From assembly GCA_026018925.1 (NCBI GenBank), contig JAKSZU010000009.1:74558041-74622040 (forward strand): DNA of 64,000 bases. The letters run 5' to 3'. The notes below the pieces were generated by a model. That model had not been told where the DNA came from, ran no database searches, and saw only the letters and a program-made list of their open reading frames with translations. Shown here piece by piece: positions 43,671-54,100 of the stretch. This DNA is from Tupaia tana (Eukaryota; Chordata; Mammalia; Scandentia; Tupaiidae). Each line of letters starts with the position of its first letter. Position 1 is the stretch's first letter. Both the position numbers and the translations under genes were made by a program.

Positions 43671-43897
43671 GTATTGCCTTGACTAACAAGGCCAGATGAC
43701 TGTAAACACATAAAACTAATACAAATACATATGTATCTATAAGACAGGGTCAAGATACACATATGCACAGAATGATGTGGGTATTTAAAGGAAGTGACTA
43801 GTTTTGTCTGGTGATCAATAAGTGATGAAAGAGACATTGTGATATAGTAAAGAGAGATTAGCCTCCAGTGTCCCAGAGATCAAATTTGAATCTTAAT

Positions 43898-43952
43898 TAT
43901 TTTTTTAGAGGTTTTTGCTATAGGGCGCATGTGCTCGCCAGAAAGAGAGAGA
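43898..43952 (-). mobile_element. 5'-truncated SINE tail, antisense
   Basis: Only the terminal 50 bp remain: TTTTTGCTATAGGGCGCATGTGC then TCGCCAGAAAGAGAGAG. The break is abrupt. Confidence 0.7.
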
Positions 43953-44012
43953 CCTCAGCTTACAACACAAAGTTATCATCTCAGAATTTGAATGCGTCAA
44001 GAATATGGGCAT

Positions 44013-44279
44013 CAGGAACCAGCAGTTAGCATAATGGCTATGTCGCTGGACTCCCACGTAGTCGACCGCGGTTCGCGTCCCGGACCCGGTGGCTTAAAAC
44101 TCACACCGGGCGCGTGTGCGTGCATGCCCAAGATCCCAGGAGGAGAATGGAGGAGAAGAAATTGCAGCGTGACCATCCCCCCTGGGGGGTGATTTCTCGC
44201 TTTCTGTCTCTATGTCTCTCTCTGTCTGTCTGGCGAGCACACATGCCCTATAGTGAAAACCTCTCCCCCCCAGAAAAAA
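44013..44279 (+). mobile_element. tRNA-derived SINE, sense, best-preserved GGAACC type
   Basis: Flanked by identical AAGAATATGGGCAT at 43999-44012 and 44280-44293 (14 bp). A box A-like TTAGCATAATGG and a box B-like GGTTCGCGTCC lie in a tRNA-like head of about 75 bp, followed by a body with CCCCCCTGGGGGGTGATTTC and the end CCTATAGTGAAAACCTCTCC. This copy is a good reference for the family: Pol III-type promoter, no coding capacity, mobilised in trans by L1. Confidence 0.96.
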
Positions 44280-44293
44280 AAGAATATGGGCAT

Positions 44294-45832
44294 GTTTTTT
44301 TTAAATTTCTTTTATATGTTTAGTCACTATACATCACTTAGCTTGTGGTCTTTAGTATCCACACTTGTCATTTCTGCTATTACATCTTCCAATCTTTCAT
44401 TTTCTGCCATAAAGTATAGATATTCAGCATATATTGTGTGGATACATACAATGTACATCTTTCACTGGCTTATTTCTTTAGCATTAAATCTATGTTCATC
44501 CACATTGAATCAAATGACAGGGTCTTATCATTTTTTATGGATAAGTAGTATTCTATAGTGTGTATATGCCATACTTTTAAAATCTAATCTCCATTCTTGA
44601 GCATTTGTGTTGATTCTATGTCTTTGAAATTATGAATAATGCTAAAATAAGCATGAAGTTGTGTGTCCCTTTCCAACCAATGATTCTTTCCTTTGGGTAA
44701 ATACCCAGAAATGACATTCCTGGGTCAAATAATAGTTCTATTTGTAGGTTTTGAGGAACCTTCATATTGTTTTCCACATTGACTGCATTAATTTACATTT
44801 TGACCAACAGTAACATTGTTCCATTTTCACTACAACCTTGCCAAGTTATTATTTACTTATTTATTTATTTAATCAATCTTTTCTGACTGAGGTTAAATGG
44901 TATCTCATTGTGGTTTTGATTTGTGTTATCCTTATGGTAAGAGCTGTTGAACATTCTATCATATGCTTTTTGTCTTCCTTGGAGGGCTGTCTGTTCACCT
45001 CATTTTTCCATTTTCTAATCAGATCATTTTTCTTTTCTATGGGTAAACTGCTTGAGTTCACAGAAGTTCTGAGTATCAGTCCCTTATCTGAAGCATAGGT
45101 GGCACATATTTTCTCCATTGTAAAGGTTGTCTCTGCACATTCCTTTTGCTGTGCAGAAGTTTTTAGCCTGGTATAATCCCACTTGTCTATTTTGAGGACT
45201 ATTGCCTATGCTTTAAGGATATTATTTAAGAAATCGTTGCCTTCCCCAATGTCTTCAAGAGTTTACCCTGTGTTTTCTACTAGGAGTTTCATAGTTTGAG
45301 ACTTTACATTTTGAATTCACATTTGTTAGTTATGAAAAGCAGTGGTACAGTTTTGTTTCTCTGCAAGTGTATATCCAGTCGTTTTAGCACCATTTGCTGA
45401 AAAAAAATTCTGTTACCCAACAGATTGTCTTGTGACTTTTGTCAAAGATCAGTTGGCTATATGTTTTAGGTTTTTTTTTCTGGGTTCTGTATTCTATTCC
45501 ATGGCCTACATGCCTGTTTTTATTCCAATACCATACAATTTTGCTTATCAGATATTTTAAAATATATTTTAACATCTGGTAGTGAGATGCCTCCTCCAGT
45601 ATTATTTCTATACAGGATTGCCTTGCTGATTTGGGATCTTTTGTATGATTCCAGACAAATTTTGTAATTTATTTTTGTAAAGAATGTCTCTAGTAATTTG
45701 GAATTGCATTGAATTAAAAAATTAATTTGGGTAGAATTCACATTTGATTATATTAATTCTTCCAATCCAGGACCATGGAATGTTTTTCCACTTTTATGTC
45801 TCATGCTCAATTTCTTTTTATTTTTAGAAAAA
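44294..45832 (-). mobile_element. Antisense L1 3' part, older
   Basis: Minus-strand ORF2 C-terminus and 3' UTR: IVWYWNKNRHVGHGIEY within 45575-45384 and the earlier NSKLLETFFTKINYKICLE at 45741-45520. Stops are frequent. It is 5'-truncated near 45832, where a SINE has inserted. Confidence 0.8.
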
Positions 45833-45847
45833 TCCATGATTTATTTT

Positions 45848-46119
45848 ATTTTTTTATTTATTGTTTTTGGAGAGATTTTTGCTATAGGGTGTGTGCGCTC
45901 GCCAGACAGACAGAAAGAGACATAGAGACAGAAAGTGAGAAATCACCCCCCAGGGGAGATGGTCAAGCCGCAATCCCTTCTCCTCCATTCTCTTCTCGGG
46001 ATCTTGGGCACACACGCACACGCGCCCGGCATGAGTTTTAAGCCACCGGGTCCGGGACGCGAACCGCGGTCTACTACGTGGGAGTCCAGCGACATAGCCA
46101 TTACGCTAACTGCTGGTTC
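45848..46119 (-). mobile_element. tRNA-derived SINE, antisense, GGAACC type
   Basis: CCATGATTTATTTTATT (from 45833) and CCATGAGTTATTTTTATATT (from 46120) look like an imperfect TSD. The reversed box B is GGACGCGAACCGCG. Well preserved. Confidence 0.92.
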
Positions 46120-46319
46120 CCCATGAGTTATTTTTATATTGAAAGAATAGGAAAATCTGACAATTGACTAAGCTGTCATGTATGTAACTGATTTTTAAAA
46201 TTGTATTTGTTATTCATTTTAAATTCAATAACTGTGTATTATTATAGCATATCAAATAAATTTTCTCACCCTGTATAAACTGTATATTGGTTCAGTTAAA
46301 GATATTGCCAAACTAATTA
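46120..46319. other. Short unrecognised interval between two L1 fragments
   Basis: No feature supported. Confidence 0.5.
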
Positions 46320-47100
46320 TAGTCAGCAGATTTCTCTCCATTTTTGGTCCCTTAAATGTTTTGTTTCATTCTTCATTCCCTCGATTCACTCCCTTCCACC
46401 CTTCCCCATTTCTCACCTTCCTCCCACACTGTCTCTAGTATCACCATTACTCTCCATGCTTTTATACCTTCCAGTCTTTCAGTTTCTGCTACAGAGTATA
46501 GATATTTGGTATATACTGAGTGGGGACATACAACATCTCTTTCATAATATGGCTTTCTTCCATATTTGTCCAATGTCTTGTTGTTTATTTATGGATAAGT
46601 AGTATTTCATATTGTATATGTGCCACACTCTTTCAACCCATTTATCTGAGAACATTTGGGTTGGTTCCATGCATTAGCAATTGCAAATAATGTTGCAATA
46701 AACATGGGTATGCAAGCATCTTTCTGATTGAGCATTCTCCTCTCCTTTGTATAGATACCCAGTTGGTTGTTCCTTTGGGGGTTTATTTCTGGGATTTCCA
46801 TACTGTTCCATTGGTCCACATGCCAGGTTTTTTTCCCAATACCATGCAGTTTTGAATATCACACTTTTGTAATATTTTGGAGGGACCAGAAAGTGAGATG
46901 CTTTCCATTCCATTCTTATTGCACAGAATTGTTTTGGCACAATAGGTAATTTATGATTCCAGACAAATTATATGATTGCTTTTTATAAATTTGTGAAGAA
47001 TGTCTCTGGTAATATGATTGAGATTGTGCTAAATTTGTAGATGAATTCAGGTGGAATGGGCAATTTGATCATATTAAATCTTCCAATCCAAGAATATGGG
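46320..47100 (-). mobile_element. Antisense L1 (copy C), left part of the outermost nest
   Basis: Minus-strand ORF2 C-terminal sequence (SVIFKTAWYWEKN, within 46940-46674) and the 3' UTR. There is an internal deletion near 46760 that joins the terminal region to the tryptophan-rich region. It ends in AAGAATATGGG (47090-47100), and the copy resumes at 55472. Confidence 0.85.
47090..47100 (+). repeat. Left TSD of nested L1 (copy D)
   Basis: AAGAATATGGG here is repeated at 55472-55482, and the broken outer L1 reads continuously across the two. Confidence 0.9.
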
Positions 47101-47189
47101 CTCTGCCTGTAACCTTGGTTGCTGCGTGGCCACTAGGGAAAACCTGCCTCTGTGCTGACCGTACTCTGCCAGACAAGGTATCCATGAAG

Positions 47190-47470
47190 GTTGGTTGTGT
47201 GGGACCTTAAGACGAACTCGCACCCCACCCCACCGCAAACCGGACTGAGCCAGCCAGCAGTTCTGGACACCAGGCAGCCTGAGGCTGTAGGCCCAAACGT
47301 GCCGGACATTCACGCACCCCACTCCTACAAATCTTTGGATGTCAGATTGGTTGCATGGGACCTTAAGATGAACTCGCACCCCACCCCACCCACAAACCAG
47401 ATCGAGCCATCCAGCAATTCCTGACACCAGGCTGCGTGAGGCTGCAGGCCCATCTGCCCAGGGCCTGTCA
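47190..47470 (+). promoter_or_regulatory. L1 5' UTR tandem monomers (copy D, ~150-bp period)
   Basis: The blocks GGTTGTGTGGGACCTTAAGA and GGTTGCATGGGACCTTAAGA, each followed by GAACTCGCACCCCACCCCAC, start about 150 bp apart (near 47193 and 47349). The units are G/C-rich and have CpG sites, unlike the surrounding DNA. Promoter function is inferred from analogy with monomer-type L1s. Confidence 0.75.
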
Positions 47471-47784
47471 CTCATCCTCTTGCTCTTCCCCACTTGCCTT
47501 TGGACTCTCTGAATTTTAGTGATTTGGATTGCGCCATGTGATTTCTTTTTTGGTTTTGTTTTTCTTTGCTCTTGAGGTGTTGCTTATTAGATCAGTTGGA
47601 GGCTCACCACTCCTTAGAAACAGGGAGGACTTTGGGCTATTCAGAACTAGTGGCAACAGTTAATGGTAATTGTGAGCTACAGGTAGGGCAACCATAAGAG
47701 AAATCATCAATTTTCTAATCCTGTACGACTTTTAAGACTCAGAGATACCTTAAATAAGTTAGAAAGCAACATATAGATTACCTG

Positions 47785-48117
47785 ATGTCTAGGAACAACT
47801 GCAGAGGCTCAAGAAGTATGAGCAACCAACAAAAGGCCTCTCCCTCAAGGGAAGTCATCAAGCTTACATCACCCACAGTCAATACAATGGATGTCGTGGA
47901 CGTGTCTGATAAAGAATTCAGAATATTTGTAGTGACCAAACTAACTGAGATGGAAGAGAAAAGCAACAAGTAGCTCCAGGAGATGAGGAAGTCCTTTCAG
48001 GACTTGAAAGAAGAAATGGATACCTTAAACAAGAACCAGCTGGAACTTCTAGGGTTGAAGAATGTGATACAGGACATCAAAACCTCCCTTGAAAGTATTA
48101 AAAGTAGGTTAGATCAG
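47785..48117 (+). pseudogene. L1 ORF1 N-terminal part (copy D), interrupted
   Basis: Starts MSRNNCRGSRSMSNQQKASP and continues with the conserved SDKEFRIFV segment and a coiled coil. A TAG at 47971-47973 breaks the coiled coil. The frame is cut after the codons for KSRLDQ by the HAL1-like insertion and continues after 50466. ORF1p would be an RNA-binding trimer in L1 ribonucleoprotein particles. Confidence 0.85.
48100..48117 (+). repeat. Left TSD of HAL1-like element
   Basis: AAAAGTAGGTTAGATCAG is identical to 50449-50466. The upstream bases TATT just before AAAA give the TT/AAAA context cut by L1 endonuclease. Confidence 0.9.
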
Positions 48118-48343
48118 ACAAGATTCCTCATGGCTGCTGGGAACTAGATATTTCAGGGGACAGGAGAAATGAAGATTTTCTACTCATAATTTAGCCTCCA
48201 GCAAGCAAAGCTAGCGTGGCAGGAGAGTTGAGCCCTTCCTTCACAAGATTCCTCATGGCTGCTGGAAACTAGATATTTCAGGGGACAGGAGAAATGAAGA
48301 TTTTCTACTCATAATTTAGCCTCCAGCAAGCAAAGCTAGCGTG
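48118..48343 (+). promoter_or_regulatory. Two 125-bp monomers at the 5' end of the HAL1-like element
   Basis: The block 48118-48218 (beginning ACAAGATTCCTCATGGCTGC) is repeated at 48243-48343 with only one visible base change in 101; the period is 125 bp. The insertion begins exactly at the first base of a unit. The near identity contrasts with the diverged 3' UTR duplication and suggests recent amplification. Confidence 0.9.
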
Positions 48344-48448
48344 CGATCACAACAGAACGGCAAACAGATTCTAGAACACCTCTGTCTGCTTGCTCCTGAA
48401 CATTGAGGCTTAACTTCAAGAATTTGAAAGAAACACACCATCCATCAG

Positions 48449-49450
48449 ATGACAAGAAATCACAGCCGGATCACGAGAAATATGGGAAAACAAGAAAATA
48501 CCTCTCATCCAAGGGAAAAGAGTAACTCTCCTTCATCCACAAGCAGTTCGGTGAAAGTCATAGAAATTTCTGATAAGGAATTTAGAGCATTCATAATGTC
48601 GAAGCTAACAGAGATGGAAGAAAAGAGAGATAATGAACTGCTAAAGAGAAAGGAGAAAGAAGTTGACGAGTTCCAGGAGATGAGGAAATTCTTGCAAGAT
48701 CTAAAAGAGGAATTACACACTTTACAAAAGACTCAAATGGAACTGCTAGAGATGAAGTCTATAATACAAGAAGTCAAAATCTCCCTTGAAAGTATTAAAA
48801 GCAGACTAGATCATTCAGAAAATAGAATCTCAGATGTAGAAGAGAAAATGGCTGGCTTAGAAAAATCCACCACGAAGACTGGGAAAATGGCCCAAAAATT
48901 TGAGAATGATATGTGAGAAGTACTGGATACCATCAAACGTCCAAACATCCAGATAATTGGCATTCCAGAAGGTGAAGAGACCCATAAGGGCATTGATAAT
49001 CTATTCCATGCAATCCTGCAAGAAAACTTTCCAAACCTAGAGAGGCATTCGAAGATCCAGTCCCAGAAAATACAAAGGAACCCAAATAGAATCAACCCAA
49101 GAAGATCTTCTCCAAGACACATTATAGCCAGGTTGACCAAAACCGCAGACAAAGACAAGATACTAAGATTGGCAAGAGAAAAACATCAAGTTACCTACAA
49201 AGGGCATCCCATCAGGCTAACAGCAGATCTCTCATCAGAAACAATGCGAGCGAGGAGAGAATGGGAAAATATATTCAAAGTGTTACAAAAGAAGCAATTT
49301 CAGCCAAGAATACTGTACCAGGCAAGATTATTTTTCAGGTGGGAAGAAAAGACAAGAACATTTTCAGATAAACAAAACCTGAAAGAATTTACCAGCACCA
49401 GACCAGATCTCCAAGAAGTTCTCAAGGGTGTGCTGTATCAAGAAAATTAA
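48449..49450 (+). pseudogene. ORF1 of the HAL1-like element, one in-frame TGA
   Basis: An L1 ORF1p-type RNA-binding protein of 333 codons plus TAA. The start ATG at 48449 matches the start of other ORF1 copies (MTRNHSRITRNMGKQENTSH against MSRNNCRGSRSMSNQQKASP). Order: basic N-terminus, conserved SDKEFRAFIMSKL (about residues 44-56), coiled coil (about 57-150, heptad-like E/K/L), TGA at 48914-48916 (codon 156), RRM-like region from IKRPNIQIIGIPEGE, and C-terminal domain with YKGHPIRLTADLS and ILYQARLFFRWEEK. The frame is otherwise open throughout. The coiled coil is 11 residues longer than in the host L1 copy. With the stop read as sense it would be a normal-length ORF1p; as it stands, only the N-terminal half could be translated without readthrough. 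Confidence 0.88.
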
Positions 49451-50448
49451 ACACAGACGCATGGAAAAAAGAGTCCAAAAACTATGAAAGTGGCCAACTT
49501 AATCATAGGGACAAGTCTGGAGTTGAATATTATATCCCAGAATTTAATCAGGAAAATTGAACCACAACAGAAGATAAAAGTACATGAGACTGATAGGTTC
49601 ATGCACCTACCATTTGAACAGAATCCTAACTTGTTTCCTGGCTTTAAGCAAGTTCCTTGGCACTTCTTTGAGTTAAGTTAAAACTGGTTTTCTTAGTAGT
49701 AATGAGTGAACTCACCATTGAAAGTAGTTAGATTATGTAGGAAATTGTGTGATCAATGCAATGTGGGTGGGAAGGGAATGAAGGACAATTGTAGACACAG
49801 GAGGTGGTGTGAGAGGAGGGTGGGAAGGGACAGAGGGTCAGAAAGAGGGGTAAAAGTAATTCTAGGAACTAGTAATGGAAAATTTTTTGTAATGTGCATG
49901 ATTGAGTCACTATACAGTGTGTACTGGATGGGAGATTGCATTTTGCATGCTGTGATGAAGCTTAGGGAAGGAATGTAAATTGAGTTACAAAAAAAAGTTT
50001 CAGGAAAAAAATATATATCTATTCAATGACTGCAGTAGGATATGTAGCCACAGCTAGGTGCTACTTTATAGGATGCGTAAAGTAAGACTTTTGTTCATGG
50101 AAATGTGTGTATCACCTGTGTTTGTTATGAAGGTATTAGGATTGATTAGGGTTTTTGGTGATACAATAAAATGTGAGGAGAAAACAGTATAGAAAGCAAA
50201 CATAGATACCAGAGACAGTGTGGGAGGAGAGTGGGAGATGGCCGAGGGTAAGAGATAGGGAATCAAGGATGGGGGAAAAAAAAAAAACATACAGAAGACA
50301 AGAAATGGAAGATCATTTGCTGACAATAACATGTTTGTTGATGTGCTTGATTGAGACAATATATAGTGTACTCTGGATGGAAAATCTCATTTTGTATGCT
50401 GTAATGATGTTCAGTAAATGAATGCAAACAAATAAATTGAAATTAAAA
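49451..50448 (+). other. Duplicated 3' UTR of the HAL1-like element
   Basis: Module 1 (to about 49998) and module 2 (about 50000-50448) share the ending order: a G-rich GTGGGAGG-type tract, a block near CTATACAGTGTGTACTGGATGG or ATATAGTGTACTCTGGATGG, then GCATTTTGCATGCTGTGATGA or TCATTTTGTATGCTGTAATGA, then AAATG and an A-rich end. Each looks like a complete L1 3' end, so the element carries two in tandem. No ORF2 remnant lies in between. Confidence 0.75.
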
Positions 50449-50466
50449 AAAAGTAGGTTAGATCAG
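50449..50466 (+). repeat. Right TSD of HAL1-like element
   Basis: AAAAGTAGGTTAGATCAG, identical to 48100-48117. The host ORF1 frame continues directly after it. Confidence 0.9.
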
Positions 50467-51100
50467 GCAGATCGAATCTCTAATATAGAAAACAAAACAT
50501 CTGACCTAGGAAAAAGCATCAAGAAGATTGAGAAAACAACAATGAAAAATGAGGATACCATATGAGGAATACCGGATACTATCAAACACCCCAACATCTG
50601 GATAATTGGTATCCCAGAAGAGGAAGAAAATAATAAGGGAATTGATAATTTATTCCCTGAAATCCTGGAAGAAAACTTTCCAAACCTAGAAAGGTATTCA
50701 AATATCCAGACCCAAGAAATACATAGGACTCCGAGTAGAATCAACCCAAAAAGATACTCTCCAAGACACATCAAAGCCAGACTGGCAAAAACAACAGACA
50801 AAGACAAGAAAATAAAGCTGGCAAGAGGGAAATGTCAAGTTACTTACAAAGGTCATCTTATCAGGCTAACATTGGATCTCTCAGTGGAAACAATGCAGGC
50901 AAGGAAAGAATGGTGAAACATAGTCAAAGTGTTGAGTGAAAAACAATTTCAACCAAGAGTACTATACCTGGCAAGTTTATCTTTCATATGGGAAAAAAAG
51001 ATAAAAACATTCTCGAATAAACAAAATTTGAAGGAATTTACCAACTCCAGGCCAGCTCTTCAAGAGGTTCTGAAGGGAGTACTATACCAGAAAAACTAAA
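50467..51100 (+). pseudogene. L1 ORF1 C-terminal part (copy D)
   Basis: Continues the interrupted ORF1: the end of the coiled coil (ISNIENKTSDLGKSIKKIEK), a TGA at 50563-50565, RRM-like IKHPNIWIIGIPEEEE, then YKGHLIRLTLDLSVETMQA, a further TGA near 50914, and a C-terminal domain ending VLKGVLYQKN with TAA near 51098. The TGA at 50563 is at the same codon as in the HAL1-like ORF1. Confidence 0.85.
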
Positions 51101-51145
51101 AAGTCAGACAGACAGTTATACAAGAACAAAAAAGCAACCAAGAAA

Positions 51146-54100
51146 ATGGTTCACTTAACGATAGGATCAGGTACAGAAATATCGATAATTACATTGATTG
51201 TCAATGGATTAAATTCTCCTGTTAAAAGACATAGACTGGCTGAAAGGATAAGAACACAGACTCCCTCTATCTGTTGCCTCCAAGAAACACACCTTATGAA
51301 TAAAAAAATGCATAGACTAAATATGAAGGGCTGGAAAAAGATATTCCATGCAAGTGGAAATCAAAAAAGGGCTGGAGTAGCGATAGTGATCTCAGACAAA
51401 ATAGATTTCCAGACAAAGACTGTAAGAAGAGAGAAAGAAGGGCATTATATAATAGTAAATGGGGTAATCCAGCAAGAAGACATAACCCTTATAAATATCT
51501 ATGCACCCAACTCAGGTGCACCTAAATATGTGAAGGAAAGACTGCTGGAGCTAAAAGGAGAGATAAGGAGAAATACTATAATTGTTGGAGATCTCAACAC
51601 CCCATTATCTACTTTAGGCAGATCTTCTAGAGAGAAAATAAATAGAGATATACAGGACCTAAATGATACTATAAATCAAATGGGCTTGACAGATATCTAT
51701 AGAACTTTCCACCCTACATCCACAACATATATATTTTTCTCACCCTGGCATGGAAACTTTTCAAAGATTGACCATATGTTAGGACACAAATCAAGCCTTT
51801 ACAGATTCAAAGACATAGAAACTATATCCAGCATCTTTTCTGACCATGATGGAATTAAACTCAATATTAATTTCAAGACACAACCCCGAAAATACACAAA
51901 CACATGGAAACTGAACAACCTACTTCTGAATGACTTCTTCACTACGGAAGAAATTAAGGCTGAAATCAAAAAATTTATGGAAACAAATGATAATGAATAC
52001 ACAAGGGTTCATAATCTATGGGACATAGCAAAACCAGTCATAAGAGAGAGATTCATAGCAATTTGTGCACATAATAAAAGGATGGAACGATGGCAAATAG
52101 ATAACCTATAATCATGCCTCAGGGAATTTGAAAAACAACAACAAATGAACCCCAAAAAATGCCAGGTGAAAAGAAATAATAAAGGTTCGAGCAGAAATAA
52201 ATGAAATAGAAAATAAACGAACCATACAGAAAATAAATGACAGCAAAAGCTGTTTCTTTGAAAAGATTAACAAGATTGACACACCATTGGCCATACTGAT
52301 CAACAAGAAAGAAAGAAACCAGATTAATCAAATATGTGATGAAACAGGCAATATTACAACAGACAGTAGAAATACAAAATATCATTAGAGGATATTATGA
52401 GCGACTGTATGCCAACAAACAAGATAACTTAGAGAAGATGTACAAATTACTGCTTGCATATAATCTAACAAGATTGAATCAGGAGGACATAGAGAACCTG
52501 AATAGACCCATAATAAGCCAGGAGATCAAATTAGTAATAAATAACCTCCTGACAAAGAAAAACCCAGGTCAAGACAGCTTCATTTCTGAATTCCACAAAA
52601 TTTTTAAGGAAGAGTTAAACCTTATCCTACTAAAATTATTTCTAAAGATTCAAAAGGAAGGAAGCCTTCCAAATTCATTTTACAAAGCCTCCATCATCCT
52701 CATCCCCAAAACAGATAAGGACATGACAAAAAAGAAATACTACAGACCAATATCATTGAAGAATATATATGTAAAAATTCTCAACAAGATACTCGCAAAT
52801 CATATCCAACAACATGTAACAAGGATTATTCATCATGACCAGGTAGGCTTTACACCAGGGATACAAGAGTGGTTCAACCTAACCAAGACCATAAATGTAA
52901 TACACCACATTAAGAGAAAGAAAGATAAAACCATATGATCATTTCAATTGATACAGAAAAGCATTTGATAAAATACAACATCCTTTTATGATTAAGACTC
53001 TCAGTAAGATTGGTATAGAAGGGTTATTTCTTAACACAATAAAAGCCATCTATAAAAAGCCTACAGCTAACATTACACTGAATGGGGAAAAGCTAAAAGC
53101 TTTTCTGCTAAAAACGGGTACTAGTCAAGACTTCCCACTTTCTCCACTGCTCTTTAATATAGTACTGGAAGTCTTAGCTAATGAAATCAGAGAAGAGTAT
53201 AAAAGACATTCGAATAGGCAAAGAAGAGTTGAAAATATCCTTATTCGCAGATGACATGATGGTATACTTAGAAGACCCAAAGGTCTCCATGAAAAAACTT
53301 CTTGAAGTAATAAGTGAATACAGTAATGTGGCTGGATACAAAATCAATATCCAAAAATCTATAGCATTTCTATATATGAACAACAAGTTGAATGAAATAG
53401 AGCTGAAGAAAGGAATCCCTTTCCCCGTAGCCACAAGATGTATAAGATACCTAGTGACAAACCAAGCTAAGGAAGTCAAAGACCTTTATAAAGAAAACTA
53501 TGAAAATCTTAAAAAAGACATGGAAATTGACATAAAAAAAGTGGAAGGACATCTCATATTCCTGGATTGGAAGAGTTAACATAATCAAAATGGCAATTCT
53601 ACCCAAATTAATCTACATGGTTAATGCAATACCAATCAGAATAACAGAAATATTCTTCACAGATCTAGAAAAGACAATCATAGAATTTGTCTTGAATCAT
53701 AAAAGACGTCATATTGCAAAAGCAATCCTGCACAAGAAGAATGGAGTAGAAGGCATATCACTCCCTGATCCCAAGATATACTGTAAGACTGTGATCATCA
53801 AAACAGCATGGTATTGGCATAAAAACAGACATGTGGACCAAATGAAATAGAATAGAGACCCCAGAAATAACCCCCAAAACTTACAGCCAACTGATTTTTG
53901 ACAAAGGATATCAGTCAATCCATTGGGAAAAGGAAAACCTCTTCAGTAAACGGTGCTGGAAAAACTGGATATCCATCTGTAGAAAGATGAAACTGAACCC
54001 CCATCTCTCACTATTAATAACAATCAACTCAAAATGGATTAAAGATCTAAACCTAAGACCTCAAACAATAAAACTACTTGTGGAAAATGCTGGGGAAACT

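Larger units (their letters stand above)
48118..50448 (+). mobile_element. HAL1-like (ORF1-only) retrotransposon
   Basis: A 2331-bp element with TPRT hallmarks: an 18-bp TSD, an A-rich 3' end (ATTGAAATTAAAAAA) and an L1 endonuclease-type target. Inside are two 125-bp monomers, a short leader, a 334-codon ORF1 with one stop (48449-49450), and about 1 kb of 3' UTR made of two related modules. No endonuclease or RT sequence is present between ORF1 and the tail. Half-L1 (HAL1) elements with ORF1 only are known in several mammals; this copy appears to belong to a lineage-specific version. It must have moved using ORF2p from a full L1. Confidence 0.88.

Noticed and set aside
44015-44090. Possible functional tRNA gene (Pol III A and B boxes)
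   Set aside because: The same head occurs in more than twenty dispersed copies with SINE bodies and TSDs, and it does not fold cleanly into a cloverleaf with a standard anticodon arm. It is the SINE head.
48118-48343. Direct repeats considered as a CRISPR-like array or satellite
   Set aside because: Only two units, mammalian context, placed at the 5' end of a retrotransposon. They are promoter monomers.
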